Source: Shinisaurus crocodilurus (taxonomy: Eukaryota > Chordata > Lepidosauria > Squamata > Shinisauridae). From it: DNA of 64,000 nucleotides. Positions 10,801-19,400 of the stretch are shown in pieces. The notes beneath the pieces are model-generated. The model saw only the letters and a list, made by a program, of their open reading frames with translations. It made no database searches and had not been told where the DNA came from. The position numbers and the translations under genes were made by a program. Where the stretch lies: contig CM037879.1 of the NCBI GenBank assembly GCA_021292165.1, positions 17,693,525-17,757,524 on the forward strand. The letters run 5' to 3'. The stretch's first letter is position 1. Each line of letters starts with the position of its first letter.

Positions 10801-13800
10801 TCTCTCAGCCAATCAGCAGACATCTCAACATTCCACACTCCTGTCACACTCCCTCCTCCCCTCACATACTGCTATAACGCTTTGCCCATGGGCAGGGGCA
10901 TGACAGATGACTTGACTGGGTTAGAGACTAGGCAGGAGGAAGGCCTTTACATATTCCCGAGGTCTCATGCCCTTTGCATAGGAGTGGAAACCATACCTGT
11001 GGTGTATCTCAGAAAGGATAGCCCATATGCATCTGCTTTACTGCCCAGTGTGTCTCGGCATTTACTTGACATATCTTGCCTGGGCAATGTGGAAGTTTCT
11101 AGAGTCAAGGTGTTAGGAGCATAAAATGGCAGTGTGTTTAAGCTCCTTGGTAACAGGTGGTAACCCACATAGCTGTGGACTGCTGGCAGGGGATCAATAT
11201 GCTTGCGTTGTTCCATTTTATTGTCTGTTAAATGGAGTACCTCTGTGCACTACTGATGCTTTACCCTTTGTTGATAGTGCTGACGATCAAACCATTGGAT
11301 GTTTCCCAAAGCCATTCACTTTTACTAATGCCTATGTTGTTTCGATTTGCTTCTCCCAAATGTTTGGAGAAATAAAATAGTTAATACGGATGTTAATATG
11401 GAGGCAGAATCAGAAATAAAACAAACAAAAAATGCTGCCACAATTAGGGCAGAACGTCTAGTCTGGGATCCGAATTCGGTCTGCCTAGGGTTCCCCAGAA
11501 TGCCATGCCCCACCCCTCCGATCACCTATCGCTTGGCAGTTTCCCGGCTTTTGTGCAGTTTTTCTTCCATTCTAAAAAGTTGAGATGACTCTCCTAAGGC
11601 TTATTTGTTTATTTTAGAACATTTATATACCACTTCCCATTTTAAAAATCCTGAAGCGGTTGACAACATATTACAAAACCATGCATCATTAAAAGCATAA
11701 AGTTAATGGTTGGGAAAAGTAAGGGTAAACAAGTTTTTAGTAACTGTTGAAAGCCTGACACAGCACAGAGGGGAGGTCATTCCAGATGGAGGGTGCCGCT
11801 ACAGAGAAGGCCTGTTGCTGTGTGTGTCACTGCCAGATTGGACTCTGCAGGGTGTAGCAGTCAGCAAGGCCCCCCTGAAGATCGTAGCGGTTTAACAGGT
11901 CTATATAGGGGGAAACAATATTTCACGTAACCTGGTCCTAAGTTGTTTAGGGCTTTGTATGTCAATAATACCTTGAACCTGGCTCGCTAGCAAACTGGCA
12001 GCCAGTGTAGCTCTTTCAGTACAGGTGTTATGTGCACATGGGAAGGCACTCTATTCAACAGCCTTGCTGCAGCATTCTGCACTAGCTGCATCTTCCAAAC
12101 CATCCTCAAGGACAGCCCCACACAGAGAACATTACAGTACTCCAGTCTTGAGGTTACAATGCATGGATCAAAGTGATTAAGCTATCCCTGTCCAGGTATG
12201 GGAGCAGCAGTTGACGTACCAGCCAAAGCTGGTAAAAGGTGCTCCGTCCGTGCCGCAGAAGTCACTTGGGCTTCTAATGACAATGATGAATCTAGGAACA
12301 CCCCCAAACTGCATACCCATTCGTTCATGGGGATAATAAATAGTTACTGGCAATAAGAGTATTAAGTTAAAATAGGTTGGTTCTTTGGCCCTGCCCACCA
12401 CTGGAATTTGGGTCCTGAGAACTTCTCCAAAATGGAATTCAGCCCTTGGGCTGAAAGAAGTTCAATAAGAGGTGTTAGGGAGAGAGGCCCAGATTTACAC
12501 ATATCTGTCCTGGCATAGTTGCTCTGCCTCTGTGTTACTTCCACGCCAGTCCAGTATGCTTATAAACCACCAAAGCAACATCTGGCCCCTTTTGAGATAT
12601 GTTACTCCTTGGATGCTAGAATTTATTTTCCCATTTCTGAGTTTGGGTCTTTTAGAGATAAGCATTTTCACAACAGCCACGATGATATTCTCTTTAGCAA
12701 TGAACAGCGCCTTCTCGTTTTAGGCAACCTTTCCAGAAAAGTCACCCATGCAATGGGATGACAGTCAACATGCTGGCTTTAGTGAGGGCAACTCAACCTG
12801 GATACCTGTAAATCCTGACTATCCAAATGTAAATGTGCAAGTAAGTATGAAGACTGTGGCTCATTCAGATAAACTAAGAATTCAAAATGATTTTCTTTTG
12901 CAGAGCAATGACTTTAAGACATCAAGATATTTAAAAACTAACTGCGACAATGAACCCCTAATTTGGATCTAGTCTCTCATATACACCGGGGTACAACTCA
13001 AGGTGATTCCCATATGAGCTGCCCTCTTCTCACATTCACAGCGTGGATGGGAGGGATTAGATGATTTCCTAAATTGGGTACAGGTGGAGCAATCTTAAGG
13101 TGATAGTGGTGGGAGATTCCATGATGGAGAAACCACAACTTCCTAAGCCCTTCTGACCTGTGCTGACCAGAGTGGAAGGTGTGTGGGTGGGTGTTGCATC
13201 AGCCTTTTGTTTCCCCTCCCATTGACACTAATGGGAGGGACAAGAAGTATACCAGCTCCAGGGCTGGCATATATTTTGTCCTTACTGGGGGGTGCATTAG
13301 AGGAATGAGAAGGCTTGGGATGCGGTGAATTCAAGCCCTCCCCCCGACATGCCCCATTTTTGGCTCTACCACCAGCAGAGCCCTGCAAGCAGTATAATGC
13401 TAGTGCTTTCTGCTGTGGCAGTGGGGAAGTCTCCAGTGGCGGACCTTCCTCTCCACCCCATCCAGCAGGCCCTCCACTGCCATCCCTGGGAACTTAAGAT
13501 GTGAGAGTGCGGAACTTTCCATGGAGATAGAGTGGGGTGTTTCAAGATCAGCTCTGTCTCTCACATTGGAGCTCTAAGCTCGACCTCAGAGGATTTCTGA
13601 ACTATCTTATGGTTCCTATAAATTTGCCTGTAAATGATTAATCAATTAAATACATTTACATATTTCCAGTAACTCAATATAGGTACCTTTTTATATATTG
13701 GAAGGAGTATAAGATTCCTTGCAATTTAATAAAGCAACCACTCATTGTTATAAGAAAAGGTCCTCTTTAATATTTTCTCTTCTATACTTATTTTAGTAGC

Positions 13801-15198
13801 ACACCAAAAACTAAATAGCCTCAAAAAGCAAACAAATGAGCCCTTAACATGACTTGAGGGCCCACTTTGGACCAGAATGATGGAATATAAACTTAAAAAA
13901 TAAAAAAGAATAACTTGCAACATTATTAAAATTGTTCTCAATTAAAATTGTCCCCCTCAGATTAATCAAGCTATGCTTTGGTTTAGCCTTCCCCAAAGTG
14001 ATGCCCTGCAGATGTTTTGGACTATGGCTCCTATAACCCCAGACCACGGGCCATGTTGGCTGAGGCTGATGGGAGGTGTAGTCCAAAGCATCTGGAGGGC
14101 ACTGTGTTGGGGAAGGCTGCTTTAGTTGATAATTCCCCCCCCCCTTTTTAAGGCTGGATTGCTAAACAACAAATATTTACAAAGATCACTGGAATCAGAT
14201 GAATGATAAAATCAAATAGCGGCTAAAAACAAAAGCTTGAAAACATATTGCTCCTGCAGTAGCAAAGAACCAATGGAGAATAGTGGATAAATCAAAGCGA
14301 GTAGTTCTATCATATTATTTATTATTATTGCACAGTGCACATGGGTTCTTAGAGTTGCAGAGGCACCATAAGCTCTCAAGAAGCTTATAATCTAAAATAG
14401 ACAGTGGGGAAACAACAGAGAGAGGAAGGGACTGACAAAGGTAAGGAGGGAATTATGTGGGCAGGTGCCATTATGTGTACTTAAAGCTTGGTTCGTTTGG
14501 AATGAAAATTAAGAGGCTAAGCCAAAGCTCATCCAGAAAACTCTCTTCAGGAGAGTTGAAGGCAGGGGAGAGGTGGCACCATGCACATGTTCAGGCAGAC
14601 AGTTCTATGCATAGCCGACAGGGAAGGAGAAATGGCAGAGTCCTTTAAAGGAGCAGAAAAGACTGGCAGAATTGGAGGAGCAGAGGTCACAGAACAAGAA
14701 ATGTGTATGTGTTCAGCATCTACCACATGACTCAATGACACACCAATTATGTTACAGGTTCAACAGAGTCAACCAAATTCTACACTCAACCTGTATCGAG
14801 AGCTCAATTCCCTTCGTACCAACGAGCTTCCAATTCATAGGGGATGGATGTGTTACATTTGGAATGACAGCAATGTCTTTGTGTATGTGAGAGAACTGGA
14901 TGGGTTGGATCAAGTGTTTATGATGGTCCTAAATTTTGGAGTGGAAACCACAACAGATCTGCAGGCTTTGGTTCCCGGCCTTCCCTCAGAAGCCAATATA
15001 AAACTAAGCACCAACTTCAGCAACGGCGGTAAAGTTGTAAATACCAAAACGATCAAAACTGCAAAGGGTGAAGGACTCATTTTGGAATACAGGACAAGCA
15101 AGCCAGTCCACATGATGGAAACTTTCAAAGAGAAGTGTTTTGTTGCAGAAAAGGCATGCTATTCCAGTGCATTCAATTTACTCTACATGTATTGCTAA
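4693..15198 (+). CDS. SLC3A1: SLC3A1 (rBAT), 3' half of gene, five exons
   Basis: Heavy subunit of the heteromeric b0,+ amino-acid exchanger. In mammals rBAT is a type II membrane glycoprotein that pairs with SLC7A9 at the brush border of kidney and gut and is needed for cystine and dibasic amino-acid uptake. The visible exons are 4693-4817, 5851-6046, 9231-9377, 12724-12840 and 14758-15198. All have GT-AG borders and joined phases, and total 1026 nt (341 residues plus stop). They encode the C-terminal part of the alpha-amylase-like (GH13) ectodomain and the final beta domain, with hallmark stretches such as [23 protein letters not shown] and SPMQWD. The transmembrane N-terminal exons lie left of the window. 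No disruption is seen. By comparison with mammals these should be the last five of ten exons. PREPL converges from the other strand. Confidence 0.96.
4999..5112. mobile_element. hAT-like foldback MITE
   Basis: Starts CAGGGGTGGGTAACC. Arms read GTGGCCCTCCAGATGTTG and its complement around a GATGGGGCTGATGGG centre. The right terminus appears to lack its last bases. Confidence 0.75.
5436..5511. repeat. (GTCCTC/CTC)n microsatellite
   Basis: GTCCTC units pass into pure CTC units over about 75 bp. It creates false acidic and arginine-rich open frames on both strands. Confidence 0.9.
5851..6046 (+). CDS. SLC3A1: SLC3A1 exon
   Basis: The exon is 196 nt between a tcttttgaag acceptor and a gtaagattc donor. 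It completes the split Arg codon and ends in phase 0. It encodes [27 protein letters not shown] and the GKWPNWA motif. Residues [10 protein letters not shown] correspond to the GH13 region that in enzymes carries a catalytic acid; rBAT-type heavy chains are not known to be active glucosidases. Confidence 0.95.
6047..6830. other. SLC3A1 intron, no recognised feature
   Basis: A/T-rich intron sequence in which I recognise nothing. Confidence 0.45.
6831..6900 (-). repeat. L2-type LINE 3' end
   Basis: TATTTATTTATCGCCCATCTGGCC and CCACCCTGGGCGATGTAC are the complement of the 3' end of the L2 copy at 17729-18815. Confidence 0.8.
6950..7278 (+). promoter_or_regulatory. CpG-rich block upstream of the captured exon
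   Basis: Very C/G-rich compared with the A/T-rich intron around it, with many CpGs, (GCC)n runs (7170-7230) and the ATG-proximal AGCGAGAGCGAGAG. It looks like the 5' UTR/promoter of a housekeeping gene. Whether it still drives transcription is unknown. Confidence 0.55.
7279..7434 (+). pseudogene. EIF2B5: EIF2B5 first coding exon, captured fragment
   Basis: The ATG at 7279 opens 52 codons ending at a consensus donor (CCGG/gtgagc, 7435). The product starts [10 protein letters not shown] and contains [19 protein letters not shown], the start of the nucleotidyltransferase-like domain of eIF2B epsilon, the catalytic subunit of the eIF2 guanine-nucleotide exchange factor. Only this exon is present. 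The surrounding (GCC)n 5' UTR-like sequence and CpG richness suggest the promoter came with it. No coding disruption is visible. The exon ends in phase 0, as does the start of the next SLC3A1 exon at 9231. Since the rest of EIF2B5 is absent and the segment has hAT ends, I call it a captured fragment and not a gene. Confidence 0.85.
7452..7632. repeat. Perfect 76-bp inverted repeat
   Basis: Arms 7452-7527 and 7557-7632 are exact reverse complements separated by 29 bases. Arms are very GC-rich. It directly follows the captured exon's donor and so lies in former EIF2B5 intron 1. Confidence 0.95.
8455..8538 (+). repeat. 5S rRNA-like segment
   Basis: GATCTTGGAAGCTAAGCAGG, then TACTTGGATGGATGACCGCC and GGAATACCAGGTGCTGTAG follow the 3' two-thirds of 5S rRNA. 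It is mutated and runs straight into the tRNA-type SINE. Confidence 0.8.
8539..8737 (+). repeat. tRNA-Ala-type SINE
   Basis: CTATAGCTCAGTGTGATAGAGC, a TGC anticodon stem-loop (GCTTTGCATGC) and GGTTCAATCCCCGGC are a tRNA head. A unique body follows (GAGAGCCACTGCCAGTCAG, GCTAGATGGACCAAGGCTC). Other copies lie at 2318-2400 and 46697-46870 (-). Confidence 0.85.
8738..9230. other. SLC3A1 intron, little recognised
   Basis: Contains 'ggctgggtccagat' and 'ctggattcaaccc' (about 8850 and 9110), which may be ends of the GGATCCAA foldback family, and a C9A9 tract near 9015. Confidence 0.35.
9231..9377 (+). CDS. SLC3A1: SLC3A1 exon
   Basis: The exon is 147 nt (49 codons, phase 0 at both ends), with a ttcattttag acceptor and a gtgagttt donor. 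It encodes [14 protein letters not shown], then [20 protein letters not shown] and EEIGM. These are the well conserved end of the GH13 barrel. Both ends being in phase 0 matters for the possible fusion with the upstream captured EIF2B5 exon. Confidence 0.95.
9378..9991. other. SLC3A1 intron, no recognised feature
   Basis: No exon or repeat recognised. Confidence 0.45.
9992..10253 (+). repeat. tRNA/CORE-type SINE
   Basis: GAGAGCCAGTGTGGCATAGT head, then GGTGACTTTGGGCCAGTC and CTCACAGGGTTGTTGTGAGG (resembling the MIR core), ending GGGATATAAATG and (AAAT)n. Copies on - at 56722-56972 and partial at 7885-8005. Confidence 0.85.
10254..11580. other. SLC3A1 intron with a pyrimidine-rich block
   Basis: The stretch 10617-10880 is strongly C/T-biased on +, with TTTATATAAC at about 10768 and CCAATCAGC at about 10810. 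It could be part of an LTR or SINE I do not know. The rest shows nothing. Confidence 0.4.
11581..12190. repeat. Unclassified LINE-related repeat
   Basis: Contains ACCTGGTCCTAAGTTGTTTA, GGCAGCCAGTGTAGCTC and ACAGTACTCCAGTCTTGAGG, phrases typical of an old amniote LINE-type repeat. Exact family not established. Confidence 0.5.
12191..12723. other. SLC3A1 intron, no recognised feature
   Basis: Nothing recognised before the 12724 exon acceptor. Confidence 0.4.
12724..12840 (+). CDS. SLC3A1: SLC3A1 exon
   Basis: The exon is 117 nt (39 codons, phase 0 to 0), bounded by tcgttttag and gtaagtatg. It encodes [16 protein letters not shown] and the following loop. SPMQWD is the family signature at the junction of barrel and C-terminal domain. 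Confidence 0.95.
12841..13984. other. SLC3A1 intron, no recognised feature
   Basis: 13015-13500 is more GC-rich and may be repeat-derived, but I could not find paired ends. Confidence 0.4.
13985..14118. mobile_element. Foldback MITE
   Basis: Ends AGCCTTCCCCAA and TTGGGGAAGGCT are complementary. Inner arms carry GCAGATGTTTTGGACTA and TAGTCCAAAGCATCTGG. Related in design to the other 'actcccat' hAT foldbacks. Confidence 0.75.
14119..14757. other. SLC3A1 intron, repeat-like fragment
   Basis: 14325-14430 has 'aagcttataatctaaaatagaca', matching 'ctcacaatctaatagacagg' near 5606, so both are fragments of one interspersed repeat. Nothing else recognised. Confidence 0.4.
14758..15198 (+). CDS. SLC3A1: SLC3A1 terminal coding exon
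   Basis: The coding part is 441 nt including the TAA stop, after a gttacag acceptor. It encodes the C-terminal beta domain. It keeps the cysteine in GWMCYIWND and the three cysteines of CFVAEKAC and the final LLYMYC. In human rBAT the matching residues form the C571-C666 and C673-C685 disulfides, the latter closing the C-terminal loop needed for folding. The protein ends on cysteine as in mammals. Confidence 0.95.
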   Translation, partial: VQQSQPNSTLNLYRELNSLRTNELPIHRGWMCYIWNDSNVFVYVRELDGLDQVFMMVLNFGVETTTDLQALVPGLPSEANIKLSTNFSNGGKVVNTKTIKTAKGEGLILEYRTSKPVHMMETFKEKCFVAEKACYSSAFNLLYMYC

Positions 15199-15684
15199 GT
15201 GTCAATGTCTGTTTATTCTAAATCCACAAGCTGGCGCTCACATGTGATCTCTTTACAAAAAGGGTGCCAGCTTGTCGGTAGGCTTGGATCTCATCTGAAT
15301 GTACATAAAATTGCAGACTTGTTATCTAGGAATTCTGAAGATTAACCATGTAGCACATTCCAGCTTGTTTAGCTGTAGTAGATCATAACCAGTCCCCACT
15401 TACTGTAAGCCCTTGTAATATCTCTTATTAGAAATGATTTCCTGCACTGAGCAGGGGGGTTGGACTAAATGACCTCCATGGTCCCTTACCACTGTAAACC
15501 TCTCATCAAATTGTATGATTCCACCATACATCTGCACTGAACTTCATCCCCTGCCTCATGAGGGCAGAGTTAACAGTAAAACTTGGGGTTAACTTCTAAA
15601 TTCTATAGAATTCTGCATCTGTAACATAGCAGTTGTACCAAACACCTCCAGAGTACATTTTGTAAAGTGCTCTATGTGAGCCTG

Positions 15685-16130
15685 TCCTCAAGACCGTCCG
15701 GAAACTTCAATGGGTCCAGAATGCAGCTGCCAAAAGTCTGGCAGGAGATTGAAGTGTACCACTTCAATCCTTCACCAACTGAACTTGTTATCAGTTTGGT
15801 TCTGGGCTCATTTCATGCTGCTGGATTTGACACTTAAGACTGTAAATAGCCTGGGGCCCAGGTACTTTGGAATCACCCCCTCTTGTAGGAACCTTTGCAG
15901 GGACTCCATCTCAGTATCAAGTACATTTCCTTGCTGTCTGATGTATGGTAAGTGGGAGGGCCTTCTGAGGACACAAGAGGGAGGGCCTTCTGAGGTACGG
16001 TGCCCACCTTGCCTAGGAAGGTGTGCTTGGCCCCCTAGCTGCCAGTTTTTGGCTGGTGGTGATGGTGAAGACAATTTTATTTCAGCCAGTGTTCTAATTT
16101 GGGTGTTGTGAGGTGCCTTGAATACACTGT
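15685..16130 (+). repeat. Degenerate L2-type LINE fragment
   Basis: GTCCGGAAACTTCAATGGG and CAGAATGCAGCTGCC correspond to the [12 protein letters not shown] region of the better L2 copy at 17729-18673. Confidence 0.6.
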
Positions 16131-16173
16131 GGTATAGAAAAGCAGGATAAAATTCACGCGAACAAGCACAGGT

Positions 16174-16179
16174 TTTATT
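16174..16179 (-). terminator. PREPL: Candidate PREPL poly(A) signal
   Basis: TTTATT on + (AATAAA on -), about 220 bases after the PREPL stop. A second AATAAA on the - strand lies at 16076-16081. Either would give a short 3' UTR that overlaps the candidate SLC3A1 3' end. Confidence 0.45.
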
Positions 16180-16188
16180 TAGTAAAAC

Positions 16189-16194
16189 AATAAA
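16189..16194 (+). terminator. SLC3A1: Candidate SLC3A1 poly(A) signal
   Basis: AATAAA on the + strand about 1 kb after the SLC3A1 stop. It is the only canonical hexamer I found between the stop and the PREPL stop. Weaker CATAAA-like variants lie nearer the stop, for example near 15305. It falls close to L2-like repeat sequence, so the assignment is tentative. Confidence 0.4.
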
Positions 16195-16394
16195 GTTTGG
16201 AGGAATATAAATAAGTATGACCTGCTTTGTTTTTTTAAGGAAATGGATGAAATTACCAGTTAGTGGCAATTTTTTAAAATTTGGCCAATGTTAAAATAGC
16301 CACATGGTTAACTCATTTTAGATAGTTTCTTATACAGTAAAAACGATTTTCCTCTGGCTTTAGCAGTCAGGACAAAAACTCCGGGTTTGCTGAG

Positions 16395-16451
16395 TCATTC
16401 CTGCTTGTCAAGTCTAAGCTCGTTGTACAGGAATGCTAGTTGTGTTGCAAC
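16395..16451 (-). CDS. PREPL: PREPL terminal coding exon
   Basis: The exon is 57 nt (18 codons plus TGA) after an attgtttcag acceptor. It encodes [18 protein letters not shown] and stop. It aligns with the last helix of mammalian PREPL (the FLYEELGLD-type motif) but ends about 11 residues earlier. The phase agrees with the preceding exon. Confidence 0.87.
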   Translation of the reverse strand, partial: VATQLAFLYNELRLDKQE

Positions 16452-19400
16452 CTGAAACAATTAAAAAATGTTTAGTGGTTGAAGAGCGATAGACTCTTCC
16501 TAGTTTTTTGCACACTTCAGAGAGTATTACCAGCACTTTCCGGTTCCATTGCTGGTCTCCTTCCAATGCTATCCGTGCTCCTGTAACATTGGGGATAATA
16601 ATGTGGGTTCTCCTGCAGTCTGAAGAGTAATCACGAGTGCTACCTGCTCAATTCTCTTTAGAAAATGGCAGCTGCTATAATGGGCTTTTCACTGAGATCA
16701 GAAAAGCTTCCTGTGAATTGAGCATTACTGTCAGGTATAACACAGCTTGTGACCAGAACAGCAGCAGCAACTCTGAAGCTGGTGTCACAAAAGGCTTTCA
16801 AAATTGCTTTGCTTCTTTCCACCAGCGCATGAAGTGTCTAGTTTGTGTGTATGCATTCTACGTTAAGCAGAGAAGTTCATATCTGTCCTATCAAAATAGT
16901 TGAAGACAACTGCACAAAGAAAGAAGCTATGATGAAATGTTTTTGCATACTACTACTTTGTACATTGAGATTTATACAAAACCATGGCATGGATCCAGCT
17001 TCTTTTCTACTCCCGCTGACGGAAAGAAGGGGGAAGGTGATCTTTGCCAATTCCTCCTTTCCTCTGCAACCCCAAGCATCTTCCAGAGCGGGGGCATAGG
17101 GGACTGCAGGGGGGGGGGATCAAAGATCACTGCCTCCTCCATTTTGCCAGTGGGATTCCTCTGCTGGCTCAGGAGCTCCCTGAGGATGGAAGGAGTCCTT
17201 CCATCTACAGGAGGCAGTTTCTGGATCCAACCCCATATAAAGAGTGTAGTATGGTTGCGATACACATCAAGAAGCCCATGTGCCTACTGCTAGTATCAGT
17301 GTTGGGTGAATGAGGAGAAAGGGGGCAATATTAGTTAAGAAGCCCAATTCAAACACAGGAGCCCAGTCAAAGTGTATTCGACTGTACCACCAGCTGTTCA
17401 AGTGGATGGAAGATGACTGAATCCAACCCACCTGCCCACCGGTCTCTCCCCCAAAACAGATTTTTGGCACGATTGTAGACAATTTGGCAAGAGCTGCACC
17501 TGTGCAGCACTGACTTGTGCATCAGGCTTTTCAACTTGATGAAACACAGGAATGGCATCGCCATGCACTTATTTACATACACGGCAAATCTTTATATTGG
17601 TGGTATTCCATGTTTTACTCAGTGAACAGAAGGAGCTTCTGTCCATGGAAGAGGAGTTGCACACTAAAAGTGAAAACATCGGATACCACCTACTGGGCTT
17701 TTAGTTTTTGTTGTGAAGGGTTTTCTTCATGCCGCAGGGTTCCATCCTCTCCCCGATGTTATTCAACATCTACCTCAAGCCGCTGGGAGCTATCATCAGG
17801 AGGTTTGGGGTGCAGTGTCATCAGTATGCGGATGACACGCAGCTCTACCTCTGTTTTAAGTCCTCACCGAGGTTGGCCGTTGAGACCCTGTCCAAGTGCC
17901 TGGAGTCAGTGGCTGGCTGGATGGGAAGGAACATGCTGAAACTGAACCCCGACAAGACCGAGGTACTTCTGGTGGGGGACAAGGGAAGGTTAGGGGATGT
18001 TGACCTGGTGCTGAATGGGGTACATCTACCCCTGAAGGACCAGGTCCGCAGCTTGGGGGTCATTCTAGACTCCCAGCTGTCCATGGAGGCTCAGGTGTCA
18101 GCTGTGAGCCGGGCGGTGCTGTATCAACTCCATCTGATACGGCAGCTGCGCCCCTACCTTCCTAATCATCTGCTCCCATCAGTGGTTCATGCCTTGGTCT
18201 CCTCTCGCCTAGACTACTGTAATGCGCTCTACGTGGGGTTACCCTTGAAGACGGTCCGGAAGCTGCAGCTGGTACAGAACGCGGCGGCTCGCCTGATTAA
18301 GGGCAGCCGCCGGCGTGATCACATCACGCCAGTGCTTAATGAGTTGCACTGGCTACCAGTTGCTTGCCGAGCCGAATTCAAGGTGTTGGTTTTGACCTTT
18401 AAAACCCTACACGGCTCCGGCCCAGCTTATCTCAAGGAGCGCCTCCAGCAACATCAAGTAGGCCGCTCAACAAGGTCTGCCAGGGACGGCCTTCTCCTTA
18501 TCCCATCAGCCAGAGCAGCCAGGCTGGTGGGGACTAGGAAGAGGGCCTTCTCTGTGGCGGCCCCCACATTATGGAACTCCCTCCCTAGTGACCCTCGCCA
18601 TGCCCCCTCCGTGATGAGCTTCCGCCGTGCATTAAAAACATGGCTGTTCAGGCGGGAATATGGGGTGGGTTAGGTTTTTAATAAGAATTTTTTATATTGT
18701 TTTAATCATTATATTTTATTGTGTTTTACTGTATTTTAATTGTACATCGCCCAGGGTGGCCGGGTGACTGGCCAGATGGGCGATTAATAAATATAATAAA
18801 TATAAATATAAATATATTATTATGGAGAGAAGTACAGTAGTACTATTCATGCAGACTTTCAGACTGCACAACATTGATGCAGAAAGCAATACTAGTAAAA
18901 TACATACATACCAGATAAAGCATAGCAAGTATGAATTTCATACACATACATTCAAGCAAATGCTCTACATCTCGTCCGCACTACTGTTGTCAAAGCTCAG
19001 GCTATCTCTCACCCCAACCCCCACGGACTTTTGCCCATTCATCCAATAATTCAGGTCCACAGGACACTTTTGCTTATGAATGGGATCACATTGTGTCCTA
19101 CAACCATGTGCCTAGTGCAAGTCTTTTTGCTTCAGCCATACAGTATATATGGCATTAGGGCAGCAGGATATGTGGTAAACCCATCCAAGAAAATGGGTCC
19201 CACTGTGAAATGAGATCCCAGTGTCACCTTGTGGTGGGGAAGCAACAAGCCTTTCTTTAATGAAATTTTGGGAGGGTGTTCTTCAGCTGGCAAGTCTGGA
19301 TCTCCAGAGAGAGGAAGGAGAGGAGATGCATGCAGAGTTGGACGGAGGGATGTGTGGCATGTAAGTAAGCAATGATGGGGATGGTTGCGAGTAAGTTGCA

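Larger units (their letters stand above)
15199..16394. other. Convergent intergenic region / overlapping 3' UTRs
   Basis: Holds the SLC3A1 3' UTR, a CR1-like tail (GGTTGGACTAAATGACC, about 15440-15510) and a decayed L2 fragment (15685-16130, with GACCGTCCGGAAACTTCAAT). The candidate poly(A) signals of both genes are at 16174-16194. Confidence 0.6.
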
